From assembly GCA_036877525.1 (NCBI GenBank), contig JAZGTH010000121.1:823001-887000 (forward strand): DNA of 64,000 bases, written 5' to 3'. Below the pieces are notes generated by a model. The model made no database searches. It was not told the DNA's origin and was given only the letters and a program-made list of their open reading frames with translations. A program made the position numbers and the translations under genes. This document shows, one piece after another, positions 37,401 through 50,033 of this stretch (within the stretch, counting starts at the first letter, position 1; the number at the start of each line of letters is the position of its first letter). The DNA is from Chromobotia macracanthus (taxonomy: Eukaryota; Chordata; Actinopteri; Cypriniformes; Botiidae).

Positions 37401-40400
37401 AAAGAAAGTTCTTTATGTTAAACTCCATAAATTATACTGTAGTGTATAATACTGTACTGTATAATGTAGTCTATATTAGTTTTTAATTGCAGCAGTTAAA
37501 ACAACAGCTGCTTTCAGAAAGAGTCTTGTGGAAATCCTTAAGCAATTTAGAGCCACTCCTGAAGCCCCTTTGATAAGTGAAATGTCTTTAAATAGGAACA
37601 AACTACTTAAAGGATAACAATTCTGAAATACTGAGTCCATAGTATCACCTGTATACACTGTGTATACACATATATCCAACAGGAGGTTTATGTGTAAAAC
37701 ATGAAAAATTAGCAATGGTAATAAATAAAAAATCTTATTAGCCAGCACAGTTTAGCATCTCAGGTAAATTTATAGTATTTTAAGCATGCTTCAGTATTTT
37801 TACTGAGAAACAAGACAGCAATACAGACTAAGAAATACATTTTGTAAATTTGTTACAAAAGTGTAACAATGAAACTTAAAATATTCATTGGCATACAACA
37901 GGAAGTAAATTAACCAAATTTCTAGGATTCATAGCATTTTCATGTTCATGCTGTGAATTTACTTACAAATTATACTAATAATACGCAGGTTGTTACCTAA
38001 ATGTAAGTGGATGTAATGTTTGCACTTTGATGAATACTCCTGGCATCTCAGACTCCTTTTAAAGCTCCCGTGAAGCACTCCTGGTTTAACCAGTCTGTGT
38101 TAGGTGGTTCATGTTGTACTCATGGGTGTTTATTTGTGCATGTGTGTAGCAGCGGGCAGGTGGGCTCAGGTGAGATGAAGAATGAGGCAGTGGCTCTGAG
38201 TGGCACTGTTAACCCTCTTCTGGCTGGCTTACAGCACTACATGGAGGCCAGTCCACCAGCAGTGGACCTTGTGAAGAGGTAACAGAGAAGTAATAAAAAT
38301 GGAGACAGAGAAATAAACAGGCCGTTCACCAGTCTGTTACTGCTTATCAAAATAGACATTATTAAATCTTTTCCTCCATTTTGTGTGACTGTTTGATGTG
38401 GCATCAGTTTGGCTTGGTGGTTTGTTGAGCATTGAGATTTTGAGATTTTAAAACAGGCTGAGCCGGTTTGCCGTGAACTAAACTAGTGTTGTTTTGGGTT
38501 GGTTTGCCATTTGGACAGCTGCAGTGGCCCTTTAACAGACTTGCATGAAGTGAAAGTGTTTGGCTTACCAGATCAATCTGCAGCGTGACAGAGATGTCCT
38601 CCTCAACAGGAAGCTGTTGTTTGAGTGTGGTGTTTGTGGTTATTTTGTGTGTGTGTTCAGACTGTGTACGTGTGTACGTTTTTCCTGTTGAAACACTAAT
38701 CAACACAGTCACACATGGTTCTAATTGTATAGGGTTGTGCTGACACAGACCGATTCATTCCTGCTTGACGTGTTAATGATATTCTTGATGTTAGTTTCTC
38801 TCAGCAGCGCCCTTCTAAGTTTGACATAAGCTAAGTAACCAAGTAAATATTCATTTTTATATATACATATTTCCTTTTAGCATTTTCCTAGGTAATATTT
38901 CCCGAACGCTTCCATTAAGTAACAAAAAAGTTTTATTTTTATTGCTACAAAAAAATATATATATATTTTTAGTGTTCAAAACTTCCAGTTTTTAGACTTA
39001 GTATTCACGTTTTTCTTGGTTATAGGAACACTATTCAAACATGTTTCAAAAACAAAAAGTTCCACTAACAACTTAAGAATAATGTTTTTGATATATAGTG
39101 TAAAAACGTTCTACTAGCAGTACTGCAAGAATGCTTTTGGAGAACTTTCAGAGAATGTTAGCCAACGTTCTGAGAATGTTTCCTGTTAGCTGGGTTGTTC
39201 TTACTAGTTGGGAGGGAATAGAAACAGCCACACTTTGAAACGCTGCCTGACCGCACAGAAGGGAGTGTCTGCAGTCCAGTAATTCATGCAGACATATGCC
39301 AAAAGGCCTCAGGTTTTAGCACACACACACGTAATTGCAGTAACTTACTGCAGCACAGCTGTCTCACTTTACAGTTATGCCAGAGAATGGTTTTAAACCT
39401 TATTTTGGCTTCTGCAGAATAGGAGTGACAACTTGAAAAAAGCAATACTGAGAAAAGCAATAGGTAGCATGGGTAGAACTGTTGTCATGTACTGTACAGT
39501 ATATAATTGGGCTGGCAGGTCACATGACCTCTGTGATCCAATCAAAGTAAAGGACTGTGTAGTTTTTTTTTCCCTGTGTATGCGTTTCCCTTAGGGGTAA
39601 GGGTGATTTATAGATTTTTAGTAGAAAATGACAGGCAGAAATGTTAGGTAAGCAGCCTCGCTGTTTCAAACACAAAGCACAGGGAGAAAAAGACTGAGGT
39701 GAGACAGCAAAAGCAGTGTGTGGAAGTGTGGCTGTCATATTAGATCAGCTATCAACTGTTTTCCTGGCTAACAATTTTAGGTTGCAAGAATGCTTCCCCA
39801 GCATTTCCATTAAGAAATAAAAACATTCTTAGAACATTCAAAGCGTTTTTTACATGTTGTCTTCTTAAACATCAAGAAGTTTTAGACATCATATCAACTT
39901 TATTGCTTGGTTTTAAGAACATTATTCAAGCTTTTTTTTAAATTCTGTAATGTTATTGAAATGTTCCACTAACAACTTAAGAATATAATTTTTGATATAT
40001 GATATATAATGTTAAGTAAACTTTCTACTATGTTTCTGCATAGTTTCTACTATGTTACTGCAAGAAGGTTTAAGAGAACATTGTTCTGAGAATGTTCCCT
40101 GTTTCCTGGCTTATTAGTATGATACTCACTGACTGTGTTTTACCTCCTGAAACCTTTTTTAGTCATAGTAATTGTCTAGGCTCTAGACTCTAAAATGTCT
40201 GCTGTGCTTGAATCTTAAGTAGGTAGTGTGTTAAACTGGGCCCTTAATGAATGATAAAAGCAGTGATGCATTAACCTTGCTCTGAAACTGCTTGTGATTT
40301 TTATGCAAAGTCAAGAAGACTTTAGATGAGGACTTTTATGAAGCCTCTTACTTAGCAAATACTTCCATTTCAGCTTTCTAAAGTGATTAAAAAATATGAA

Positions 40401-43400
40401 GGATTCAGAATCTTGATTATAATGGCACTGAAAATTACATATGATTGCAAGTGATTTATACTATTCAGGAGTGGACCGAATTTTAAAGGAGAAATTAGGT
40501 TGTTTACCCAATCAGATATCATTGTAGAGTGTGTGCTGTGCTCACTTCAGAAATAATATTTTTAGTGTGTGTGTTTTTGGCTTTCAGCCCTTTTAATGGT
40601 AATGTGGTTAGTTTTGTCCATGCATGAGCTCTCATCCTGGCATCAGATGGAATGGAGTGTTTAGCTTGGTGTGCAATGAAAAATGTAATGTTGCATAGCT
40701 CAGAATAATAGTAACTCTCTCTTTTGGTGAACCCTGAATAGCTGTGGTGCTGACCAAGTGTCTACAGCGAGCCCATCTGAGCCCCAGGCCCAGTTGTCCA
40801 GCACAGCTCTGGAAAATGTTCCATCCCTCAAACCTTTAGCTGCACTGATGGATTCTGAACTTGAAGAAGCTTTTAAGGAATGTGAAAACCAAATGGCTGT
40901 TCTTGGCATGTCTTCCCATGCAGACACCTGGACTGCAGGTGATCTGGACAGGTGTTTCTCAGTAGCCCTGCCTGACAGTGAAGAAGAAAATACACAAATC
41001 AAAAAGGTTGATGTCAGAAAGGATTTTGGATCATCTTCACATCAACTTGAAGTATCTTGCGAAGGTTGCCATGGAAGTGATGGAACACACACAAATGACT
41101 CATCGGCCAGTGAAGAGGAGGTGTTTAGCTTTAGAGATTATGTACTGGGAAAGAAGAAATATAATACTGGTGCAGTCAGAGCTGAGGATATAGAAAATTG
41201 TGTTACAGAAAATCACAGTCAGGAAGCTACCCAACTGTCAGAGCCTGAACAGAAAACAAATTCAGAGATGGAGACTAAAATAGACACTGCTGAAAACATA
41301 CCAGATCATCAAACGATACATAGTATATGGACAGGTACACAAACAGAGACTGATGCAGCCAAGCAAACACTTATCCAGGATCAATCAGTACAAGATGTAT
41401 GTGATGTGAAATATACCCTGGAGGATGAGAGCACAGAAGGATTCAAAGATTCAGACAGAATTTACATTAAGGAAACAAGAGCCACTCAAAATTCTGTGAA
41501 TAAAGACGTAATCAGCGCTGCTACAGATACACAGATGATTCAGAACTCAGCTGCAGACATGAAAATAGAGCCACATTTTCAGTTTATTTGTGATTCAGCC
41601 ACGCCCACTGATGAACATGCCTGTGAAATGCTGTTATGTTTGCAACCAGAAATAATCACACCACCAAATATGCAGAAACCAAATATGAAGGTGGAATCAG
41701 GGACAGAGAGGCAGAGCAGTGGACATAAAGAAACAAATCCAAGAGTGGTATCAAGCCCAAAGCATCAAAGAAAGGAACTGAGACTCCCAGAACAGCTGAG
41801 TGGTAAGGGTAAACATCCCATCTGCTTTCCACCACCAGAATCTCACAGTCACCAAGCTCATCTTTCCCAGTCTGGGGCTCCACCTGTCCCAATACTGAAT
41901 TCCCCACGGGGGCTTGAGCAACACTGTGAACAGGATAGTGCAGATGGCCCCTACGAATCAATATTAGACGAAGAAATGATACACCACAACCACTGTTCGA
42001 TCATGGAAGTCAAACATGAGAACAATTTGTCCAGTGCATCTGCTGTTGTGATTGATTTTGGCCAAGCTAAAACTGCCCCTGAAAATGAGCCCATGGGGAG
42101 TCATGATTTAGAGACATGTCTATTAGAACAGGGGAATGATCTTCCTTCAGGCACTGTAACTGGTGCGCACACATCAGTGTGGGGGAACTCAAACACTCTG
42201 TGCCGAGCTGATGCAGGAGAGACGGAGGAGGAAGTGAGTGCCCTTGAACAGATTTCAGCAGAGCCCGTTGGCGCTACATTGCTACAAACAACACCCACAA
42301 GACCAGAAACGGTAGAATGCAAGGGAGAGAAGAGAGGTGATGCATACCGAAACGTCACAATAATAGAACAAGCAGCAGAGAGAGAATCTGCAGTGTTAGT
42401 TTCGGACCTGCTCCAAGCAGTTAAGCCTCCAAAATCTGAAGGAACACAGAATGAAATCATTGCTAAACAGGGACTAAAATGCACCTCGAACGGTTTTCCA
42501 AATACAAGCTCACCTGTTCAAAGAGTGGAAGAGGAAGTGACTGAGGCGAGCTGTGACAGCAGAATGCCACATAACTCATTGGAGAGTGAGGGAAAGGGAG
42601 GGGGTCTGCCGATTGCACTCTCCCCAGCTGGAGACAAGGATACAGGCTCAGTCGCCACAGAGGACAAAGCCCTGGTCACCGTTTTCTCTCCAGGCGTCCT
42701 GGGAACATGTGATTGGAAGGCGGAGAGCTTCCAGTCAGCAGAGAGAAAGGGAGAGGAAGGGAAAGAAGGCAGTAAAGAGGAGGGGGAAGAGCAAAGTGAA
42801 GGCGGAGCACAGAACACAGACTGTACTGGCAGGGTGTTTCTGACGGAGACGTTTCCATCCTACCGCATCCCAGCATCGCTAAGTGAGAGTCACCTCATCT
42901 CTGCTGTCACAGCAGGCACAGACGATACAGCCCTGTTTCCTCTGACCATCAACAGAATAAACGACTGCGATTCCATCAGTCCACCACCTCCTCTTTCCCA
43001 TTTAAACTGTGCGGAAGCAGGAGAAGAGCAGAGAGAGGCAGAGGCTTGTTTGAATCAGAGCCCGAGTGCATCAGGAGAAGATTTGCCAGGCAGCGATACA
43101 TCACCTTCACCAGCAGTCTCTTCTGAAAGCAAAGTTCTTGCAGCACAAGCCAGCGATCAACAGGTACAGAGCTCTTCACAAACTGCAATCACAAACAGTG
43201 ACTCGTCAATCAAGACAGACACACAGCAACAACAACAAGCAGAAAGTCTTACAAGTGAAGATCCACAGGTAAACATGAGGGATGTCAATGAAATTTCTAC
43301 CAAAGTGAAAGGGCTCACACCGAAAAGAGATATGGGGAGCTTGTTTGGGGAATGTGCCTCTCTGCCCCCTCTGATGGTTTTTGAGAGATTATGCCACCCA

Positions 43401-46400
43401 GTTAAGGAGATGAGCTTTAACTTTGAGGGTTTTCTCAACACCAGCAAACCAGTAACCACCACAGGCCAAAGAAAACGTGACCTGCAGGGAACAGAGGAAG
43501 AAAAACCTGCTGCAACTGAGGAAAAAGAAAGCAAGGAAAAAATTGAAAAACAGGATGAGAAAAAGGATCAAGTGGAAATATGTAAAGAACATAAAAATAG
43601 TGGAGAAGACAGAAATGCTCTTCAAAAGCAGAATGAGACTGTCATAAAAATTGGTGAAAATGTTGGTGTAAATATGGAAATTTCTGAAGAAAGTGATATA
43701 CCTTCATTACAATCAGCTGCAGGTGAGAGCACCAGTGTTTCTAACACAAAGGCTGTGGATGAGAAGCAGGAAAATATGAACTCTTTAAATGTTAAAAAGA
43801 TCAGTCAAGATGATGTAAATGAGTCAGCATTTACTGAGAAGAAGAGCATTCTACTACAAGATTTATCTCCACAAGAAAATAGAAGTTATAAGGACAGCCC
43901 CTCTATGGATGCTGATATCACTGTGTTTGAAGGGGATGCACAGAAACATATGGAAGTGGTACTCGCCACTAAAGAACTAAATGAAGAAGCTGATGAATCA
44001 ACAAGATTTTTTTGGCTGAAACAGCTGATATAGGAGAAGTATGTCCGGATAAATCAAAGCTCCTTGTAAAAGACAGTCAAGAGTGTGAGTCAAAGCCAGA
44101 ACAGTATGTATGTGAAGATGATCCACAGGTAAAAACCACCTCCACATCTTTAGCAGTAGTCCCAGACACAGACAGCATGGACCCCAGCGTTATCAGTACA
44201 ATGTGTGTATCTCAACCAGACCAGAAATTAAACAACAAAGAGCCTGCTACAACCTCTGAGATGCCAAAAGCGAACAAGTGCACAGACAAATTGCCCTGTC
44301 AGACAGAATCACAACTGAGTGATGGAATGATGAAAAGCATGAGAGCGGATGCTGACGACAAGGCGGTCCCTTCTCCTACTGCTGCAGAGACCTCAGTTTC
44401 ATCACAAAGAGATCTGTCCTCAAACACCACACAAAAGACTAACAGTGACGCCAGAGATGTGCCTGTCATTGTACTACAGACTCCAGGCCCGATGCTGAGT
44501 CACTGTGAGACCAGTAATGACTGTGATATTGTTTTAACAGGAGCAGGAGAGCACAGCAGTGCGGACAGCGTGTGTAATTCCCATACAAAAATTGTCAAGA
44601 ACATTGAAGAGTTCGACAAAAATGATGAACAGTCAGATGCAAGTAAAGAGGCTGTAGGACAACAACATGCAGATAATCCTCCTTACACTGTTGGTGTCTT
44701 AACTTCATCCGAATCCCTTCAGCAGGACAGTGTTCTCATGACCGGTAGACAAGAACAGACATATGGTTCACTTCTAGTGTCAAAGACCCCAGTGTCTGAA
44801 GAAAACGCAAAAAGGACAGAGAATAAGCAATCTAGGGACACTGGAGAACTGGTTGGTGTTATAAAAGAGAAGAAAGAACATGAAGAAGATTTAAGCTATG
44901 TACCTGTACAGGCTTCAACAGAGGACAGCACAACCAGTCAAGATGTTGAGCAAAATAGCCACTCTTTATCGCTATATGAAAACTCTGCTTTTAAATCCAC
45001 AACAACTGAACTGTCAGATCCTTCCTCTGGGCATGTAATCTCAACATTATTAGGCAGAGAGCTACAGTCTATTACTGATATGCAAAGTTCTTCAGTACAG
45101 CCAAGCTCCTATGTCAGTATAGCTGACATAGCTCCTATAACAGTCAGTGCAGATGAGTCTCAGTCCACTCTGACAACACAGCAAAGTGCCAGTGATGACA
45201 TCAGATGTGATGTGCTTGTTACACAGAGTAGGTGCCGTACATCTGCCCATCATGTGTTGGTAGAGAATGAGGGAATGAACAGAGATATAACTGAAGGATT
45301 TATGCTGGTGACTGGAGGAGAACACAACAAGGAGACTGTAAAGGAACCTAAAATTTCCAGTGCAGTAAATGAACCCAGTGTCTTTGAGGAAGAAGGAAAC
45401 AAGCATAGGAAACAGATAGAAATAAAAGAACAGATGGAAATGAAATGCAAAAAGCAAGAGGACAGCAGAGTTTGTGCACATATATCTCATGAGCAGGATG
45501 AGAGTACTGTAAAAATGGGAGAAAATGTTGATGACACCAAAGGACAAAATCAGGAGTTCATAAATGTGGGTGTATTCAAACAATCAGGAGAAAAAAATGA
45601 CGTGGACAAGGAAAAGCAATTAGATGAAAATAACTCAAGTGAAAAATTGCTATCTGCTCCTGTGTCTGATCCTGGCTTAACTTCAGAAGGTCTTATAGAA
45701 GATGACCTGGGTTCTATAGGGGCACCAACTGTAAGAACTCAGCCGGCTTTGAGCCAATCAGATTTGCCATTGTCACAGTCAAAGGGGCTCCATCAGAAAC
45801 AGGTGTTTATTATCACTCCAGAAGCAGTATTAGATGTGGAGGTGACTAGGGATGAGCAAAATGGTTCAGAAAATGCTGAGGGCAATAATTATGCAGATGC
45901 TGAGACATGTGAAAAGCAAGAGAACGTAATTGTGTGCTGTACTGCAGAGGCTCAGAGTTCCTTAAACAGCACATCAGAGAGTTCCACACTGCTGGGAGGT
46001 GATAACAGAGGCCTTAAAGAAGACATTATTTGTCAACAAAATAGAGAGCAGAGTGTAAAAACAACAGATCTTAGTAGTGAGAACAGCCCATTTCCTGTTT
46101 GTGGTGAAAGTTTTTTGAGAGAAAATCAAACACAGAAGGTAGTAAAAGAAGAGAGTGAAGTCTCTCTGACGACATTGTTGGCTTCTGAAAATACAGAAAA
46201 ACAAGACACACAGGCTGAACAGGGAAAAGTGTCTGCTGTCTCAGCATCACAGGGAAGTGAGAGTAAACATTTAGAATGCATCAACTCACAGATCTGTGCT
46301 GGTATGAATGGGAATTCGTTCAACAAAATTCCTGAAGCCAAAAACGAATCAGACCATCCTGTAGGTCACTCAAGTGGATTGTCTGCGTGTCCCAGCCTCC

Positions 46401-49400
46401 CACACTATGAAGCAATGAAAACAGAGAAGCAATGTTTCAGCTCGGTTACCCATGGAGACCAAAGAAACACTGACATCAGATCTGATTCACTGAATGATGT
46501 TGCACAGATGCCTATTCTAGAACCTTCCACATTTCAGCAGGAGTTAAAGTCTCAGCTCTCTGACGGGCAGCTTGGCACTAACACCACAGATTTTTCTGTC
46601 CCTGTGCTCCAGAAAAATATAAAAGATGAAAAAGAGACAAGCATGGATCAGGCCTCCAAACATGCAGAGAGTCTAGGCTTGTGCCACTCAGTGGAGCCCA
46701 TTGCATCTCCAAATTGCAGGTCCCAATCTGAGACAACAGCTCTAAAGGTAGAACAGCCTAATAATAAATATTTGTCAGAGCAATTCCCAGAGTGTACCCA
46801 AAACACAGAGGAGCAGGATACACAGTGTACTGAACAACACTTTACAGAAGACACAGTTTTAAAGAGGAAACAACAGGCAGAAGAATTTAAAGCAGAGGGA
46901 AATGAACAGGTGGAGAATGGGGAGAAGAATAAGTCCATTGAAAATAAGGATCACATGAAAATTTCTGAAGGTGCTGAACTTACATCTTCAGAGTCTGTTA
47001 AAGAGAGCAGATCCAAGGATGAAGAAAATCAGAGCAAGTTGCCAGTACTCTTGGAGGCACAATCTTTAGCTCCCCATGATGAAGCAGCAGTCAGTAACGT
47101 AGTCCAGCCAAAAGAGGAAGTTACTGATGGGACACAGACTGAAATGAATCAGGCTGCTGTTAATATAACATCATTACCCCCAAAGACCTCTGTCTCTTCA
47201 GTGACTGACTCCCAGAATCAGTATGTGATGATCAATAAACAGTCTAGTCAGCAGGTCACTAAGTCTTTTGTGCAATCTTTATGTGAAACCACCACAGAAA
47301 TGGTCAAAAGTGATAGTGAGCAAAACTCTGAGCCAGCAGATAAATGTATTGAGAACATAGAATCTATTCCAAACAAAGAAACGAGAAAAGAGAGAGATGA
47401 CATTGAAGCTAAAGAGCAAGGAAGCAAAGTGTCAGAAGGTGAAGATGTGCTGGGTTCAGAATCAGAAACAGTACGGGTATCGCAAGTTAAGAACAGTTTA
47501 GACAGCCAGTGCCTGGGGGTAATCGCTGTACCCGAGAGGTCAGATCCAGTCAGCTTCTCTGAAGGTTCTGATTGGCTCAGATCTCTGAAAGAGGCAGCTT
47601 CCATGTCTCATATCGTTCCAGAACACAGAGATGAAACAAGCTGTGGATCTGCAGGAAACAGGTACTGCAGCTGATGAGTTTTTATGTATTAAAAAGAGAG
47701 AAAGAGGTATAAAAATTATTGTTTTATGAAATTTATTTTAAATTAATTTATTGTGCATAACTTGTACTCTCAGAAATTTCAACCAATGTTTTTCTGTATA
47801 TAGTGATTGTTATTGACACAGTTTATCATGGAACCTGGACTTGAATACTGACAGGGGTGTAAGTAAAGTGTGCTGTTGTAATGGTAGCTTGGGATCATGT
47901 GACTTTTGGAGTGGAAGTGGAGCCAAGTGCATGTACTACAGCCTATTATCTCCTGAGAGTGACCTCAACAGTGACATCAACTAGTGCCCTTTGTGGCAAG
48001 AAAGAATCCTTTCATACCCACACACAAACACACATTAGGCTTTTTATATTTGAGAACACATACACACACACTTACATACACAGAGGCTGGTAACTGCTGA
48101 TGGATTCTTTGTTTTGGGACAAACAGTGAGGAAGATGTATTAATCTGCTCTCCCTGTTTTTCTTTTGTTTTCCAGTCCATTTGAGATCCCCAGTTTGCAT
48201 CAGCCTGAACCAGAATTCAACACCCCCACTGAGGAAGGTTTTCCCCCTGTGCCTGAGAGTTTATCCACTGAGACTGAGGAGACTTTTGCACCTGAGATTG
48301 AGGAGAAATTTCCCATTGAGATTGAGGAAACTTTTCCCCCTGTTCCTGAGAGTTTTTGTCTTGAAACAGAGGAGAATTTCCCCCCGGTGCCTGAGAGTTT
48401 CCCCCTTGCTATCGAGGAGACTTTTCCCCCTGTGACTGAGGAGAATGTTTCCCAGGTGCCTGAGACATTTCCCCCTTTGACCGAAAAGACTTTTACCCCT
48501 TTGACCGAGGAGAGTTTTCCCCCTTTTACTGAGGAGATTTTCCCCCCGGTGCCTGAGAGTTTCCCCTCTGTGACTGAGGAGGCTTTTTCCCCTGTGACTG
48601 AGGAGGCTTTTTCCCCTGTGACTGAAGAGGATTTTCCCCCGGTACCTGAGACTTTCCCCCCTGTGACCGAGGAGACTTTTCCCCCTGTGACCGAGGAGAC
48701 TTTTCCCCCTGTGACCGAGGAGACTTTTCCCCCTGTGACTGAGGAGACTTTTCCCCCTGTGACTGAGGAGAATTTTCCTCCTGTGACTGAGGAGAATTTT
48801 CCTTCTGTGACCGAGGAGAATTTTCCCCCGGTGCCTGAGAGTTTCCCCCCTGTGACCGAGGAGACTTTTCCCCCTGTGACCGAGGAGACTTTTCCCCCTG
48901 TGACCGAGGAGAATTTTCCTCCTGTGACCGAGGTGAATTTTCCTCCTGTGACCGAGGAGAATTTTCCCCCGGTATCTGAGAGTTTCCCCCCTGTGACCGA
49001 GGACACTTTTCCCCCTGTGACCGAGAAGAATTTTCCTCCTGTGACAGAGGAGAATTTTCCTCCTGTGACCGAGGAGAATTTTCCTCCTGTGACCGAGGAG
49101 AATTTTCCCCCGGTGCCTGAGAGTTTCCCCTCTGTGACCGAGGACAATTTTCCCCCTGTGACCGAGGAGACTTTTCCCCCTGTGACCGAGGAGAATTTTC
49201 CTCCTGTGACCGAGGACAATTTTACCCCAGTGCTTGAGAGTTTCCCCCCTGTGACCGAGGAGACTTTTCACCTTGTGACTGAGGAGAATTTTTCTCAGGT
49301 GCCTGAGAGTTTTACCACCGAGACAGAGCAGCCAGAAGCACCATCAGACTACAGGTGAGACCTCCTAAATTCCCATTAGGTATGAAATTATTTTGCATCA

Positions 49401-49909
49401 TTTCTATTGGTTATTGAGTTCTTCTGCTACTAACCACATTTGATTTAAGAAACTTCAAGTCGATGCAGTCCGTTCCGAATAACATTCTGATTATGTGTCG
49501 AGACGTTTATGGCCTGAGTTGAAATGTTCATTTTATTATATTCTCCACTCCATCTTCCACATAGCAGATGAGAGCGGAGCACTTGCTGCTTGTCAGTCAG
49601 AGCTGTTAGCTTAGCACCTTATTTAGAAAGACATACTGGAGCCACAAAGAAAGATCAAGAGGCAGAGAGAGAGAAACGTTGACTATGACCTGTTGTTGTC
49701 CCAGAATCCCTATTCCACAGATGTGGACTGAAGGAATTTTGGCTGTTTCTGTCACTATGTGTGTGTGCGTGCACGTGTCCTCTTAAGTATGCATATGTGT
49801 TTGCTATTTGCACCAACGCCCTCACATGAGGTCATACCAAGAGGCCTGACAGTCCGGAACAAAAGCCATAGTTCAAGCTGCTCCAGTCCAGAATTTTATT
49901 CTGTGTGAG

Positions 49910-49952
<43 letters not shown>

Positions 49953-49991
49953 TGACGACAGACTGACAGAGAGTGAAAGAGAGTGAAAGAG

Positions 49992-50033
<42 letters not shown>

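Larger units (their letters stand above)
38279..40741 (+). other. tacc2: tacc2 intron 4 with paired MITE copies
   Basis: Two related palindromic elements lie at about 38885-39192 and 39761-40113. No exon was seen between the donor at 38279 and the acceptor (ATAG) at 40741. Confidence 0.5.

Noticed and set aside
41656..47604. Numerous minus-strand open frames over the giant tacc2 exon
   Set aside because: Shadows of a long E/S/T/Q-rich coding exon; no family similarity.
48200..49271. Two long minus-strand open frames (339 and 336 codons) opposite the repeat exon
   Set aside because: They arise because the 24-bp unit is a multiple of three and its complement lacks stops; low-complexity GGKFSSVT- or GHRRKILL-type products, no promoter or splice logic.
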